Positions 54,561-64,000 of a stretch of DNA of 64,000 nucleotides are shown piece by piece. Where the stretch lies: contig OX422222.1 of assembly GCA_949130495.1 (NCBI GenBank), positions 278,680,109 to 278,744,108 on the forward strand, in the 5' to 3' direction. The translations under genes were made by a program, and so were the position numbers. Every line of letters begins with the position of its first letter. The stretch's first letter is position 1. The DNA is from Sambucus nigra (Eukaryota > Streptophyta > Magnoliopsida > Dipsacales > Adoxaceae). The notes under the pieces were generated by a model. It did not search any database and was not told the DNA's origin. It saw nothing but the letters and a program-made list of their open reading frames with translations.

Positions 54561-56100
54561 TTCAAAATAGCAGTTAAGATATGGAAGGCCCAGAGTGGAG
54601 GAGACCAGGCTCCTCCCCTCTGAACGGTTCATTGAAAACCTGGAGGAGATAACAGTCGGTGAAAGCAAAAAAGATAGGAGTTTCTTGATCGGGACTTCTC
54701 TTTCAGATCAAGATAAGAGAATTAACAGTATTATTGATAAGTAATCTAGACATTTTTAAATGGGAACCATACGAGCTACCTGGGATTGATCCCAGTGTGA
54801 TTTGTCATCGGTTGCACGTCGACCCCACTTTCAGACCTATCACGCAGAAGGCATGGTGAAATAGGCCTGAAAAGGCCAAAGCTGTGGAAAAGGAAGTAGA
54901 GAAGATACTGGATGCATGATCCATATGGGAAGTTCAATTAACTAAATGGCTATCCAAACCAGTAGTAGTTCCAAAGAGCAATGGGAAATGGAGAGTATGT
55001 GTAGACTTCACTGACCTTAACAGAGCCTGCCCTAAGGAGAGTTTCCCTCTCCCGAAGATCGACTAATTGGTGGATGCCACAGCATCTCAGGAGAGAATGA
55101 GTTTTTTAGATGCATATTAGGGGTACCATCAAATCCCTCTATATGCACCAGACCAAGACAAGGCAGCGTTCATCACTACTGTTAGATTATACTGCTACAA
55201 AGTTATGCCCTTTGGGCTCAAGAATGCGGGAGCAACCTACTAGCAAATGGTCACTAAGATGTTCAAAGACCAAATGGGAGATACCATGGAAGTCTACATT
55301 GATGATATGCTCGTCAAGAGAAAGCGAAAAGAGGACCATCTCTCAGACATGTCAAATACCTTCGAGATCCTATGAAAATACCGAATAAAACTCAACGCAA
55401 GAAAGTGTTTCTTCGATGTACAGTCAGGAAAATTCCTCGAATATTTGGTTAGCGAGAGAGGCATTGAGGCCAACCCGGACCAGAATAATACGATCAACTG
55501 GGTACAGCCCCCTCGCATGATACGATACATACAGAAGCTCACAGGCATGCTTGTCACTTTGAACCACTTCATTTTGACGTCCTTTGAAAAATGCAAGTCG
55601 TTCTTCCAGCTCTTTAAAGGAAATAAGACAGTAGAATGGAATCAAAATTGCTCACAAAGATTAGAAGAGCTCAAGGCTTACCTTAGCTCACCGCCTTTGC
55701 TCGTTATACCCCAAGAAGACGATCTCCTGTACTTGTACCTCACTGTCCCCAGTCACGCCATCAGTTCTGCACTAGTGTGCGAAAAGGCAGGAGTCCAACA
55801 CCTAGTCTACTACGCAAGTAATACCCTATTGGACGTCGAGAACTAGAGAAGATCGCTTTTGCACTACTGATAGCTTTGAGGAAGCTAAAGAACTACTTAG
55901 AAGCTCATACTATCAACGTCCTCACATCACACCCCCTTAAAGCAGTCCTATGAAAAGCGGATATGTCTGGCAGGTTGTCTAAATGGTCAGTCGAGCTCAG
56001 ACGATTTAACATCCAATTTTAACCGAAGAATGAAATCAGGGTGCAGGTCCTCGCCGATTTCATCGCAAAATTCACAGGCGAACAGCCTTACGGCTAGCTA
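54561..56100 (+). pseudogene. RT and RNase H of element H
   Basis: The linker with KWEPYELPGIDPSVICH lies near 54,760. RT (54,950-55,460): VVVPKSNGKWRVCVDFTDLN, SFLDAY, KVMPFGLKNAGATY and VYIDDMLVK, with the YxDD box intact. One frame carries stops at about 55,063 (KID-stop-LV), 55,118 (DAY-stop-GY) and 55,240 (TY-stop-QMV); at least two read as CAA/CAG changed to TAA/TAG. RNase H follows to about 56,090 (FIAKFTGEQPYG), containing VVEWNQNCSQRLEELKAYLS and ISSALVCEKAG. Confidence 0.9.
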
Positions 56101-56139
56101 CAACCAATAAAGAAAATGGAAGATCACCGATCAGCAGGA

Positions 56140-56560
56140 GTCTGGTGACTGTTTGTTGATGGAGCCTCCAACTCAAAGGGGGCAGGAGTAGGCATTGTGC
56201 TCATTACTCCATAAGGCATAATCCTCAAGCAAGGAATTAGACTTGGATTTGAAACCTCCAATAACAAGGCAGACTATGAGACCCTAATATCCGGCCTGCA
56301 AAAGGCACAGGCATTGGGGGCAAAGCAGCTGCAGGTATTTGGCGATTCGTAATTAGTATCCAATCAGATAAGTGGGGACTTCAATGCAAGAGACGAAAGA
56401 ATGGCAGCCTGCCTCGCCTTGGCAAGGGAGATAATGTCCATCTTTGAGGAAGTCAATGTCCAATAGTTTCCAAGAGAACTGAACAGCCATACCGACGCCT
56501 TGGTAGCCCTAAGTTCAGTGATCGATTCCGACTTAAAGAGAACGATCCCTAGCGACTTCC
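56140..56560 (+). pseudogene. Second RNase H of element H
   Basis: LFVDGASNSKGAGVGIVLI (Asp kept) at about 56,152, then FETSNNKADYETLISGLQKA (the Glu of the EYE motif changed to Asp-Tyr-Glu), AKQLQVFGDS followed by a stop, then VSNQISGDFNARDERMAACL. The end block reads PRELNSHTDALVALSS. The order is the same as in A, G and C. A stop where QLV should begin (DS-stop-LVSNQ) is another CAA/CAG-to-TAA change. Confidence 0.85.
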
Positions 56561-57877
56561 TTGCCGATCCGAGCATCAACCAGAGCGATGAGCTTCTAAG
56601 CAGGGAACATATGCTCCAGATTGAGTCAACAACTAGTTGGATGGAACCTTTGAGGGAATATTTGAAAGATAGTGCACTTCTGGACGATAAGACGGTCGCT
56701 CATCAGATAAGAGTCAAAGATGCTCGCTTTCACTTATCTCCTGAGGGCAAACTATACAAGAGATCATTCAATGGCCCTTACCTTTAATGTGTTCACCCGA
56801 AGGACGTCGAGCATGTTCTACACGAGCTTCATGAAGGAATATGTGGAAGCCATATTGGAGGGAGGTCACTAGCTTTTCAAGCAATGAAGGAAGGCTACTG
56901 GTGGCCATATATGCAAAAAGATTTGGGAGTGTATGCTCGCAAATGCGAGAAATGTCAACTAAATGCTCCTATGGTCCACCAACCTACTAGTGACTTAAGA
57001 TCGCTTACCAGCCCGTGGCCTTTTGCCCAGTGGGGGATGGACATCGTAGACCCTCTTCCTACCGCCGTCGGGAACCGCAAGTATCTATTGGTCGCAACAG
57101 ATTACTTCACCAAATGGATCGAGGCAGAGCCACTGGAAAATATCCGAGATGTAGACATGATGAGGTTCATATGGCAGAATATAATTACCCGCTTGGGAAT
57201 CCCCAGAACCATCATTACCAACAATGGAACACAGTTCGAGAGTGTCCTTTTCCAGAACATCTGCAAAGAACACAGGATCAGGCACTATTTCACCTCGGTG
57301 GTCTACCTCCAAAGCAACGGTCAAGCCGAGGCTTCCAATAAAATAGTGATCGATGGTCTGAAGAAATTACTAGAGCGAGCCAAAAGCGCATGGGTGAGTG
57401 AGCTGTCGCATATTTTGTGGGAGTACTGCACTACCCCCACGACGAGCAACTGGGGAGACCCCATTCTCACTAACGTCTGGAATGGTAGTAATCATACCCT
57501 TGGAAGCTGGACTACCCACCATGAGAATAACCCTTGTCGACTAATGCCAAAATGATGCAGCATTACTCGCTGAAATTGACCTAGCTGATGAACGCAGAGA
57601 ATTATCCCTATTAAGGTTGGCAAGCTATCAGCAACAGCTCGCAAAACACTATAACAAGAAGGTTAATCCAAGGCCATTCCAGGTTGGGGACTATGTCCTA
57701 AGGAAAGTCTTTGGCAGCGCAGTAAAATCATCAGATGGCAAGATGGGTCCAAATTGGGAGGGACCATTCAAAGTGACAAGGGACGACCTACAAGGATCCT
57801 ATCACTTAGAAACGTTGGAGGGCAGAGAAATACCCCGATCTTGTAACGCATCCAATCTGAAGAAATTCTACTTCTAG
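56561..57877 (+). pseudogene. Integrase of element H
   Basis: Zinc-binding part: LHEGICGSHIGGRS then CEKCQLN. The core in the 223-codon open stretch 56,884-57,555 holds WGMDIVDPLP (first Asp), ATDYFTKWIEAEP, ITNNGTQFES and QSNGQAEASNK (Glu kept). The second catalytic Asp (normally S/T-D-N-G-T-Q-F) is Asn. GPY/F module at 57,660-57,870: VGDYVLRKV, GPNWEGPFKV and LETLEGREIPRS. No chromodomain. The frame shifts near 57,555 after NPCRLMPK. Confidence 0.9.
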
Positions 57878-58524
57878 TTTTTGAAGAAATTCTACTTCCA
57901 GTTTTTTCATTTATCTTTTATCACATTTTGGGAATTGGCGAATCAGTTGTTATTGATTAATAAAAGATTGATTGGCAGTGACATTCTGAAGTGTTAATTT
58001 TATATTATGAACATCATAACTTGCACACCCTTTCTAAGTGACCGGTATATTACTAAATATGCAGAAGCAGGGAATCACCCTCCTCAGATCTTCATTATGA
58101 AACACGAACAACCTCTTAGCATTACCCCTGGAAATATATGAAGCCTTACAGGGAACCCTTATTCAGTTCGGCCAAATTGAATTAGTCGCCAAACAATGTT
58201 TGGCTCAAAAAGACTGATCGGATAAAACATCCAACACCAGGTGTGTCCTCGCCATTTCCATACTTAGGCCTAAGGGAGTGTGACGACACGACCTAAAAGG
58301 TGAAGTAGGTTAGAATGGTATCTCATAAAGCATACTAGACTGGGAGGATACTCATGCAATAAAACAACTTTACCCATATCAAATCTCGTCGGCTGCGAGA
58401 AGCCCAAGATAATCGAATGAATCAAGTAAAAGATATACGATTCATGTTTAGTCGGTAAAATCTCCCAAGACATAAATATTACATTACTTCGTTACATGTA
58501 CAATGAGTTACATCCGGTAAAACC
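57878..58524. other. Non-coding spacer of element H between integrase and ORF-B
   Basis: It begins with a 21-base duplication (TTTTTGAAGAAATTCTACTTC at about 57,860-57,905). AT-rich otherwise, and I see no gene in it. Confidence 0.6.
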
Positions 58525-59438
58525 CTAATGAGGCTGAGGCCTCTGGACAAGATAATCATCTACTTGTGCTCTTCTACCATCGTCCGGTTGATGGGCCAAT
58601 TCCACCTCGACCTCATTCAAATCTGACTCTAACAGCTACTTAGGGATAGCATCTATAAGGATCCACTGGTCCTCCCTCTTGAAAGGGTTAGGCCTCAGAG
58701 TTGAAGGAGAGATCTCATGATAATACCAGTAAAGAGGGACCTGCAACTCCCTAAGGGCACTCAACCATCCCCTAATAAAGGCGAGCTCTTCAAACTCTAT
58801 TAGCCTTGTCGGTGCATCTATCAAACCTTTGTCATAACCATCAGCCCACACTTGTCGAGGTCCATTCTTGAACAGATGCCTTAGCCGTGTGACATCCCTT
58901 TAAAGCCTAGCGGTAATCACGTATGCTCAATAGACATCTCCTCAGAGCTTATCCATCTCCCTTACTGATCCCCCTACATTTAGGCCAGTTCGCAGAGTTG
59001 CCGATGAGGTAGAACCTCACAAAACTGTAGGGACACAGCTCGGTCTTTTGTCAGCTCACAGAACCGCCGATGAAGAGGAACCACGTAAAATATAAGGTGT
59101 GACGCTCGACGCATACTCCCTAAATCGTGACACCTCCCCCTCATAGTCTCTTTCTCCTGCTGAAGAATTTTTCGGACTTGATTGATTTCAAAGGCATCTA
59201 GGAGCTTAGCTCTCAAAGTGTTCACTTCTTCTTGAACAGAGGCACTAACCTCTTCCATCTCCTGAAGTCTATCCTTCAGTTTAGCAACGAGATCAGATTG
59301 GTCTTTAAAGCTCTTATTCCTCGACCTAAGAAACTTGTAAATCCTAACGAAGGCTTGGCGAACTTGATCGCTCACGTTAGGACCGATAATCCTTCCCAGT
59401 TGAGAGGTGGAAGGTATATATTCATCTACATCAATCAA
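58525..59438 (-). pseudogene. Antisense ORF-B of element H
   Basis: Start MIDVDEYIPSTSQLGRIIG at 59,438. The first 100 residues hold a coiled coil (DLVAKLKDRLQEMEEVSASV), then CHDLGS. After frame breaks near 58,980-58,860 the C-terminal half continues: MWADGYDKGLIDAPTRLIEF, VPLYWYYHEISPSTLRP, QWILIDAIPK and HQPDDGRRAQVDDYL, ending QRPQPH at 58,525. Alignable with ORF-B of element C and, more weakly, G. Function unknown. Confidence 0.7.
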
Positions 59439-59620
59439 CTACAAGCCATAAAGAGCAGTAAAGAACAAAAGAATCAGTATACTAAAGAGAAAATGTTTTC
59501 ATTTCATTAATGGAGGACCAAATTACATTGATAAAGGAGAACAGTGCAAACAAAGTAAAAATATATAAAGGTCCTAAGAGCAGGCTAGCTGGCAACTTTG
59601 GTTTGTCCAGAGGTAGTTGG

Positions 59621-61769
59621 CTATTTTCCCTTGTCAGCAGCAGTAGTAGCATCTCCCTTGGAAAATAAAGTTATTGCCCTTTGAGCAGAAGAAGCACCAA
59701 TAGGAATGATTTGAGAGACAGAGACTACACCTTCAATGGTTGGGGCAGGCATATCATCTATAACAAACTTCGAGCCTGGATCACGCTCATCGAACAAGGG
59801 TGAATCAACATCCACCCCTGCAGCCAGAAGAGACTTGTTCCAGCCCTTCTTGAAGTTCAATCGGTTGATGTAACCTATCTGAGCATCAACGTCCTCATAC
59901 GCAAAAGCCCACCTAGAGTTGTACGAACTCTCCTTAATAGTAATAGCTTTAGACTCCACCTTCTTCAGCTTCTCTGACAGCACCTTATTTTCTTTGACCA
60001 CTGCCAGCTTGCTCGTACAAACCAGATAATAGGACTGCCTCAACTCATTCAGCTCTTTCATCATCACGTCCTTCGTCCTGTTGGCTTCAGCAAGGGCAAG
60101 ATCATAGGACTTTTGGGCCTCGCCTGTAGCCTTCAGATAGGCCTCCATCTCGATGCCTTTCCCCTTTAGTTCGGTGTTATACCTCTCTAAATCCATATTC
60201 ATACTCACTAGCTCGTCGCGAGTACGGTAGAGAACATTGAATTCGATCACGAACTACAATTAATGAGGGAGTATTAAAAGAAAGCATTGAACGAAATATT
60301 ATAAGTATTGAAAGACAGAAATAGACTTACCAAACCTAGCCTTTGACTCGCTTGCATGGCTAATTGGTCAGTCCCCATTGCCCTCTGTCGATCAACAGGC
60401 AAGACTGCTCTCTCGAGCATTGCAGGAGCCAGTTGGGGAGAGGTGGTGACCGAGGCCCCCTTGGGCAATGCAGACATGGGCACTAAAGATTGCCCAGCCT
60501 TAGTCCTTGCTTCCACCCTCCTTCTCTCATCTTCTCTCTCCTTCTCCCTTTCAGCTTTTTTCCTCTCTTCTACCTTCTTTTTCTCTTCAGCCTTATTTCT
60601 CTCCTCTTCTTTCTTTCTCTCTTTCTATCTCTCTCAACTGTTCTTCCTCTTTTCTCTTCTTCTCCTGCTCATTGGCATCAGGTTAAGAGCTAGTGGCAAC
60701 TTCTCCGCTACCATACTTTTTCTTCTTCGACCTCCTGGAAAGAAGCACATCATCCTCATCACAGTCATCCTTGATCAGATTTCTTCTGGGAGGAACCATT
60801 TATGCCTCGCTATAACTACTTGACTTGTTAAAAGACTCTTGGGCCTCAGAAACCTCTTCCAAGCTAAAAGAAATTTCACTACTAGAGCTCACCTCACTGG
60901 GACTACCTTCAGCACCTCCCCTAATATCACTTTCAGAACTGCTCTTTTCCTCATCCAACTGGATGGGGTCCTCAACAACTTCATCAGTAATATCCAAGTC
61001 AGGAATGCTATCCAAAGGTCGCGTAATGAAGCTGGAACCGATGTTCCTATACTTCAAAAGAAAATTAGCTGATCGGGGATGTTCACCGTCACCTAAAGAT
61101 TCTCTGATATTCCAAGCTTTAATCATCTCGGCAGCTCGAACCTCACTAAGGAAAAGTTCCAAGTTCTTTGTCCTTGCTGAAAGGATGACACAAAGATATC
61201 AGAAAAATCAAGCATTAACAGAAAAAAAAATGAGCAGAGCAAAGGCTAAGATTACCTATGTACTCCTCCCCACGAAAGGGGACTGTGAATCTATCAGACC
61301 TCGATCCCTCAGTATGGGGGGAAAACTACTAATTTTTAGCAAGAAAACCCTCTTGCCAGTAATCCTTATGGAAATCAGGTAGGTTTACTACCAATACCCT
61401 ATCAGGACTCCTGGCATTGAGGTAATGAAGGCCAGAACTAGTTCGAGAGAATGAATAACAAAAATAAATTTTAGCAAGCCCTAATTTAGTGCCATAGAGT
61501 TGGTTTATTCTATGGACACCATTAATTCTCTTCCAAACGTTCGGCAAGCACTGTGCAGGAACAATATTGAAGTAACCAAAGAAGTGCAAAAACAAATTAC
61601 TCAGGGGGAAGGTGAGCCCCCCTTGGGACAGCAGTAGGACGTGAATCTAATGAGCATCCTCTATCTCTCTAACATTCCTAGGGATAGAGGCGCACTCAAT
61701 TTCCACCCAGTCTGGGATATTATAGAATTTCCTAAACTCGTACACAGACCTATTGCCTATCTTTGCCAT
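59621..61769 (-). pseudogene. Antisense ORF-A of element H (at least two exons, coiled coil)
   Basis: Start MAKIGNRSVYEFRKFYN at 61,769, after a possible 5' UTR intron (GTAAGT near 61,841, acceptor GTAATTAG). Exon 1: CLPNVWKRINGVHRINQLYG and VVNLPDFHKDYWQEGF, to the donor at 61,255. The intron is 79 bp. Exon 2: ARTKNLELFLSEVRAAEMIK, an acidic Ser-rich part, a Glu/Arg/Lys-rich part near 60,700-60,550, then a 209-codon open run (60,250-59,621) with a long coiled coil and DERDPGSKFVIDDMPAP. One in-frame TAG and frameshifts. Function unknown. Confidence 0.75.
61177..61255 (-). other. Putative intron of ORF-A, element H
   Basis: The minus strand starts GTAATCTTAGCC and ends CATCCTTTCAG, 79 bp and T-rich. 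Same position in the protein as in G and C. Confidence 0.65.
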
Positions 61770-62182
61770 TTGTAAACCCTAATTACGAATTCGAAGCAAA
61801 CTTAACAATAAAAACACAAAGAGAGAGCAGAGGGAACTTACGGGATGAAGTTTTGGCTTGGACGACGCAAGATCACAAGCCCAGACGGCAAAGAAGATTG
61901 AAAGAAAAGTAAACGAAGACCTGGAGATAAGGGCACAACAACGGAAGCTTGAGGAATATTGGAAAATATTAATAATCTTGAAACGGCAGTATGGAAATGT
62001 TGCTCTAAGTGACCTTTTAAACATTTCTAATCATATCGCATGAGACCCGAAGCAAGCTGCCGTCAAAATCAAGTAGAGAAATCCAATCTTGGGAAGAGTT
62101 ACACAATTTACAAGAGAGATTTTATGACAAATCATTTAAATTTATTGAGCCCAAATTGTGGTCCAACAACTTTAGGGGCAAT
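61770..62182. other. Upstream region of ORF-A of element H, up to the polypurine tract
   Basis: The putative 5' UTR intron lies near 61,785-61,841. No clear TATA box for the antisense gene was found. TTTAGGGGCAAT (62,171-62,182) just before the LTR is the likely polypurine tract of the plus strand. Confidence 0.55.
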
Positions 62183-62589
62183 TGTGGGTACCTCGATTTG
62201 CCATCACAGGCCCAGACGAGTAGCCCAATTGAAATGGCCCAAAGTTTGGGCTCCTTGCATCTTTCTAAATTCGGTTATGACTTAGTCTACTCCTAAAATC
62301 TCATAAGGTGATATTCTAGGAGTAGAAGGTGGACGTGTGGGAGTCCAACACCCCCACTCCCTAAGAAAAAACATGTATATAAAAACCCTAAGCCTAGGGC
62401 AAAAGGCATGTAATCTATTCTCTGTAAAACACTCTCCGGAGTATATAGAAATAATACTAAGAGAACCACCTTGGACGTAGGCATTTCTTGCTGAAACACG
62501 TATATGTTGTTTTGTGTGATTGGCATTTTTTATTCCCTTTGGTGATGGCAATTTCTTATTAATTTGTGTTGAATATAATTGTCACCACA
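62183..62589 (+). repeat. 3' LTR of element H (407 bp)
   Basis: It starts TGTGGGTACCTCGATTTGCC and ends AATTGTCACCACA. It is colinear with the 5' LTR, with one 1-bp gap and about 40 substitutions by eye, followed by ATTGG. Confidence 0.93.
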
Positions 62590-62594
62590 ATTGG

Positions 62595-63851
62595 GTGTTA
62601 GTATTTTTGTTAATTTTTTTTTGAATTCATACTATTTAATGATTTTGTTCTCGTACACCTAGCAACCATGCATTCGTATCAAAACTTTCTAGATCCATGG
62701 CCTGAAATATCATTCAATAGGTCATTTGAACGACTTTGGCATCTCGTTTGAACGTGATCGCAATATCTATCGAACGACCCTTCAAACGAGATGATTTTTT
62801 TCCTTCTGAATTCTTGTTCAAAATATCGTTCGAACAACTCTGGTATGTCGTTCGAACGACATTGCAGTTTCAAGCAATTTTTTTCCAATTTTTATTAAAA
62901 CTTCCCACAACTCCATTTAATTTCCCACGTGTTTATAGAGTGCGGGAAGGGACTTTTTCAATAGACTTTTTACTGAATTATTACATCTTTAGAGAGCAAA
63001 ATGTTTTCAAGAAAAAGTCTCCTTGGTGTTTTTTAATTAAAATGAATTAATTTCAAGAATAAAACCGATGTTTTTAGACCCAATTGTTATATGATCCGAG
63101 TTTCTTTTTACCATATATTTTGATATCATCATTTTAGCACCAGGTATCATTCTCTACCCTAAAAGAGATAATTTCCTACGGTGGATTTTGTTTTGGTTTA
63201 TGGTGTACCTGCGGTCGACTCCGTGTGTTGATGGTAGCTTTTCCCTATCGGTGAATTTCGAGACGAAGGTTTATTCCGGAGTTGTCGAATAGGCGGAGGT
63301 GGAGCAACAAAGAAGCGTCAAGGATTGAGAGGGCATGAGGTTGTTGAGTAAGTCTTTCTGTTGTGTTCTTGTAAACCTATACTTAGTGGACTTTTAGCTG
63401 GGTCGTTTGCGGATTTTTCCGTTGTGGATTTTCCTCGTACATTGCGGCGTTGTGATTGTTTTATTTTTTATCTTGCAAAAATCACGTAGATGCATGCTTA
63501 GGCTTATCAAGATAAAAATCGATTTGATCACAACATTTGTTTAAATTTTGGTGCCAATGTAATTTGGGTAAAGTTTAGTTTAATTTAATTCAAGTCGGCT
63601 TTAATGAATTTGTCTAAATTCATGTTTGGTTTGTTTGGACTAATTTTGAATTTGAATTAATTTTTGTTTTAAAAGAAAATTTAAATATTTGTTTAATTTT
63701 ATTTTAATTTTGAAGATGTTGAAATTTGGGTGTTTTTGAAAGAATTTGAAATTTGGAATATTGTGTGAACCATCGAATTTGAATTTAAAAATTAGCCTAT
63801 GATATTAGGATATTTTCCCCTTTCAAAGCATATAGCACTGAGGGCTTTTAT
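62595..63851 (+). repeat. LTR-like segment of unknown family
   Basis: It begins TGTTAGTATTTTTG one base after the ATTGG that follows element H. At about 63,400-63,460 it has TGCGGATTTTTCCGTTGTGG and TTTTCCTCGTACATTGCGG, words I associate with U5 regions of plant LTRs. The end is unclear (candidate ACAACA near 63,537). No coding sequence. It may be the 3' LTR of a different element or a solo LTR. From 63,540 it becomes very AT-rich. Confidence 0.4.
62721..62862. repeat. Palindromic TCGTTCGAACGA repeats
   Basis: Six versions of a TCGTTYGAACGA-like word lie at 62,721, 62,743, 62,767, 62,779, 62,826 and 62,848, often 22-24 bp apart. The best copies (TCGTTCGAACGAC) are perfect palindromes. Confidence 0.8.
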
Positions 63852-64000
63852 TGTATGTAAAAATTACTCTCCTATATGGACCAATGATAAATGTACACTT
63901 GTCCTGCTACGTGTCCGACCAACCTCCATGATCGGCCTCAAAGATACTTAGTCTGATGGAAAGTCGACCAACTCCAGAATGCCAACCATCAGGAAAATCA
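63852..64000 (-). repeat. Start of a second F-type LTR copy (cut by window end)
   Basis: TGTATGTAAAAATTACTCTCC, then ACTTGTCCTGCTACGTGTCC, aligns with 40,008-40,160 at roughly 80-85% by eye, in the same orientation. It could be the partner LTR of element F or a separate copy. No primer site is recognisable next to it. Confidence 0.7.

Larger units (their letters stand above)
52033..62589 (+). mobile_element. Element H: structurally complete Tat element, 10.6 kb
   Basis: Two LTRs (52,033-52,440; 62,183-62,589) with TGTGGG...CACCACA ends, flanked by ATTGG on both sides. Inside: primer site, gag, protease, RT, RNase H, aRNH and integrase on the plus strand; ORF-B and ORF-A on the minus strand. 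By eye the LTRs differ at about 40 of 408 positions (about 90% identity), so it is an old insertion of the order of a few million years. RT stops and integrase changes leave it dead. Confidence 0.92.

Noticed and set aside
57015..57341. 108-codon plus-strand frame within the integrase of H
   Set aside because: It overlaps the integrase frame with clear catalytic motifs in a different phase, so it is a shadow.
60825..61382. 185-codon plus-strand frame, and a neighbouring 155-codon frame at 60,356-60,823
   Set aside because: Both are opposite-strand shadows of ORF-A of element H. The minus strand matches ORF-A of elements C and G and has the conserved intron, while the plus-strand translations (Ser/Phe/Leu-rich) match nothing.
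1..64000. tRNA or rRNA genes
   Set aside because: No segment shows a tRNA-like arrangement with A and B boxes plus a fitting acceptor stem, and there is no rDNA-like sequence. Primer sites only mimic tRNA 3' ends.

Overview
The window is plant nuclear DNA made almost wholly of nested, decayed transposable elements. I found no intact host gene, tRNA, rRNA or CRISPR array. The plant call rests on several Ty3/gypsy elements of the Tat (Ogre/Retand-like) type. These carry two RNase H domains (the pol RNase H plus a second, 'archaeal-type' aRNH), no chromodomain, and antisense ORFs between integrase and the 3' LTR. About 3-kb LTRs with TGTAATACCC/GGGTGTCACA ends and CACTA DNA transposons add to it. 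The species cannot be named from sequence alone. All coding regions carry stops or frameshifts.

Layout. Element A (1-6071, minus) is the 5' LTR, gag and pol of a Tat element, cut by the window edge. It sits inside the aRNH of element B (6072 to about 16,360, minus). B has pol, gag, a long repetitive leader, a tRNA-Arg-type primer site and a long LTR. B's LTR holds a 3.0-kb solo LTR (12,314-15,328) and a tandem array of about 160-bp units. Element C (about 17,226-35,700, minus) is another Tat element, truncated at its 5' end. Inside it lie element D (17,774-23,491, plus, internally deleted) and a second long solo LTR (26,018-33,825). That LTR itself contains a 5.1-kb CACTA transposon (28,662-33,757). 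From 36,010 to 39,840 lie remnants of a spliced gene resembling the second (PF03004-type) protein of CACTA elements.

Right half. Element F (LTR 40,008-40,787, minus, with a clear polypurine tract) leads into AT-rich non-coding sequence. A 5'-truncated Tat element G (about 43,016-52,032, plus), related to A, follows. Element H (52,033-62,589, plus) is structurally complete: two LTRs about 90% identical by eye, primer site, gag, pol, two antisense ORFs and a candidate 5-bp target duplication ATTGG. The end of the window holds an LTR-like segment with palindromic repeats and the start of a second copy of the F-type LTR.

Functional logic. In each Tat element gag forms the particle, and protease, reverse transcriptase, RNase H and integrase copy and insert the element. 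Behind integrase, on the opposite strand, three elements (C, G, H) keep the same two extra ORFs. ORF-A has a globular N-terminal part, a small intron at the same position in all three copies, and a charged coiled-coil second half. ORF-B is shorter with a conserved C-terminus. ORF-A of G has its own TATA box. This antisense, spliced two-gene module is the most interesting system in the window. Antisense extra ORFs are known in Tat elements, but their function is not.
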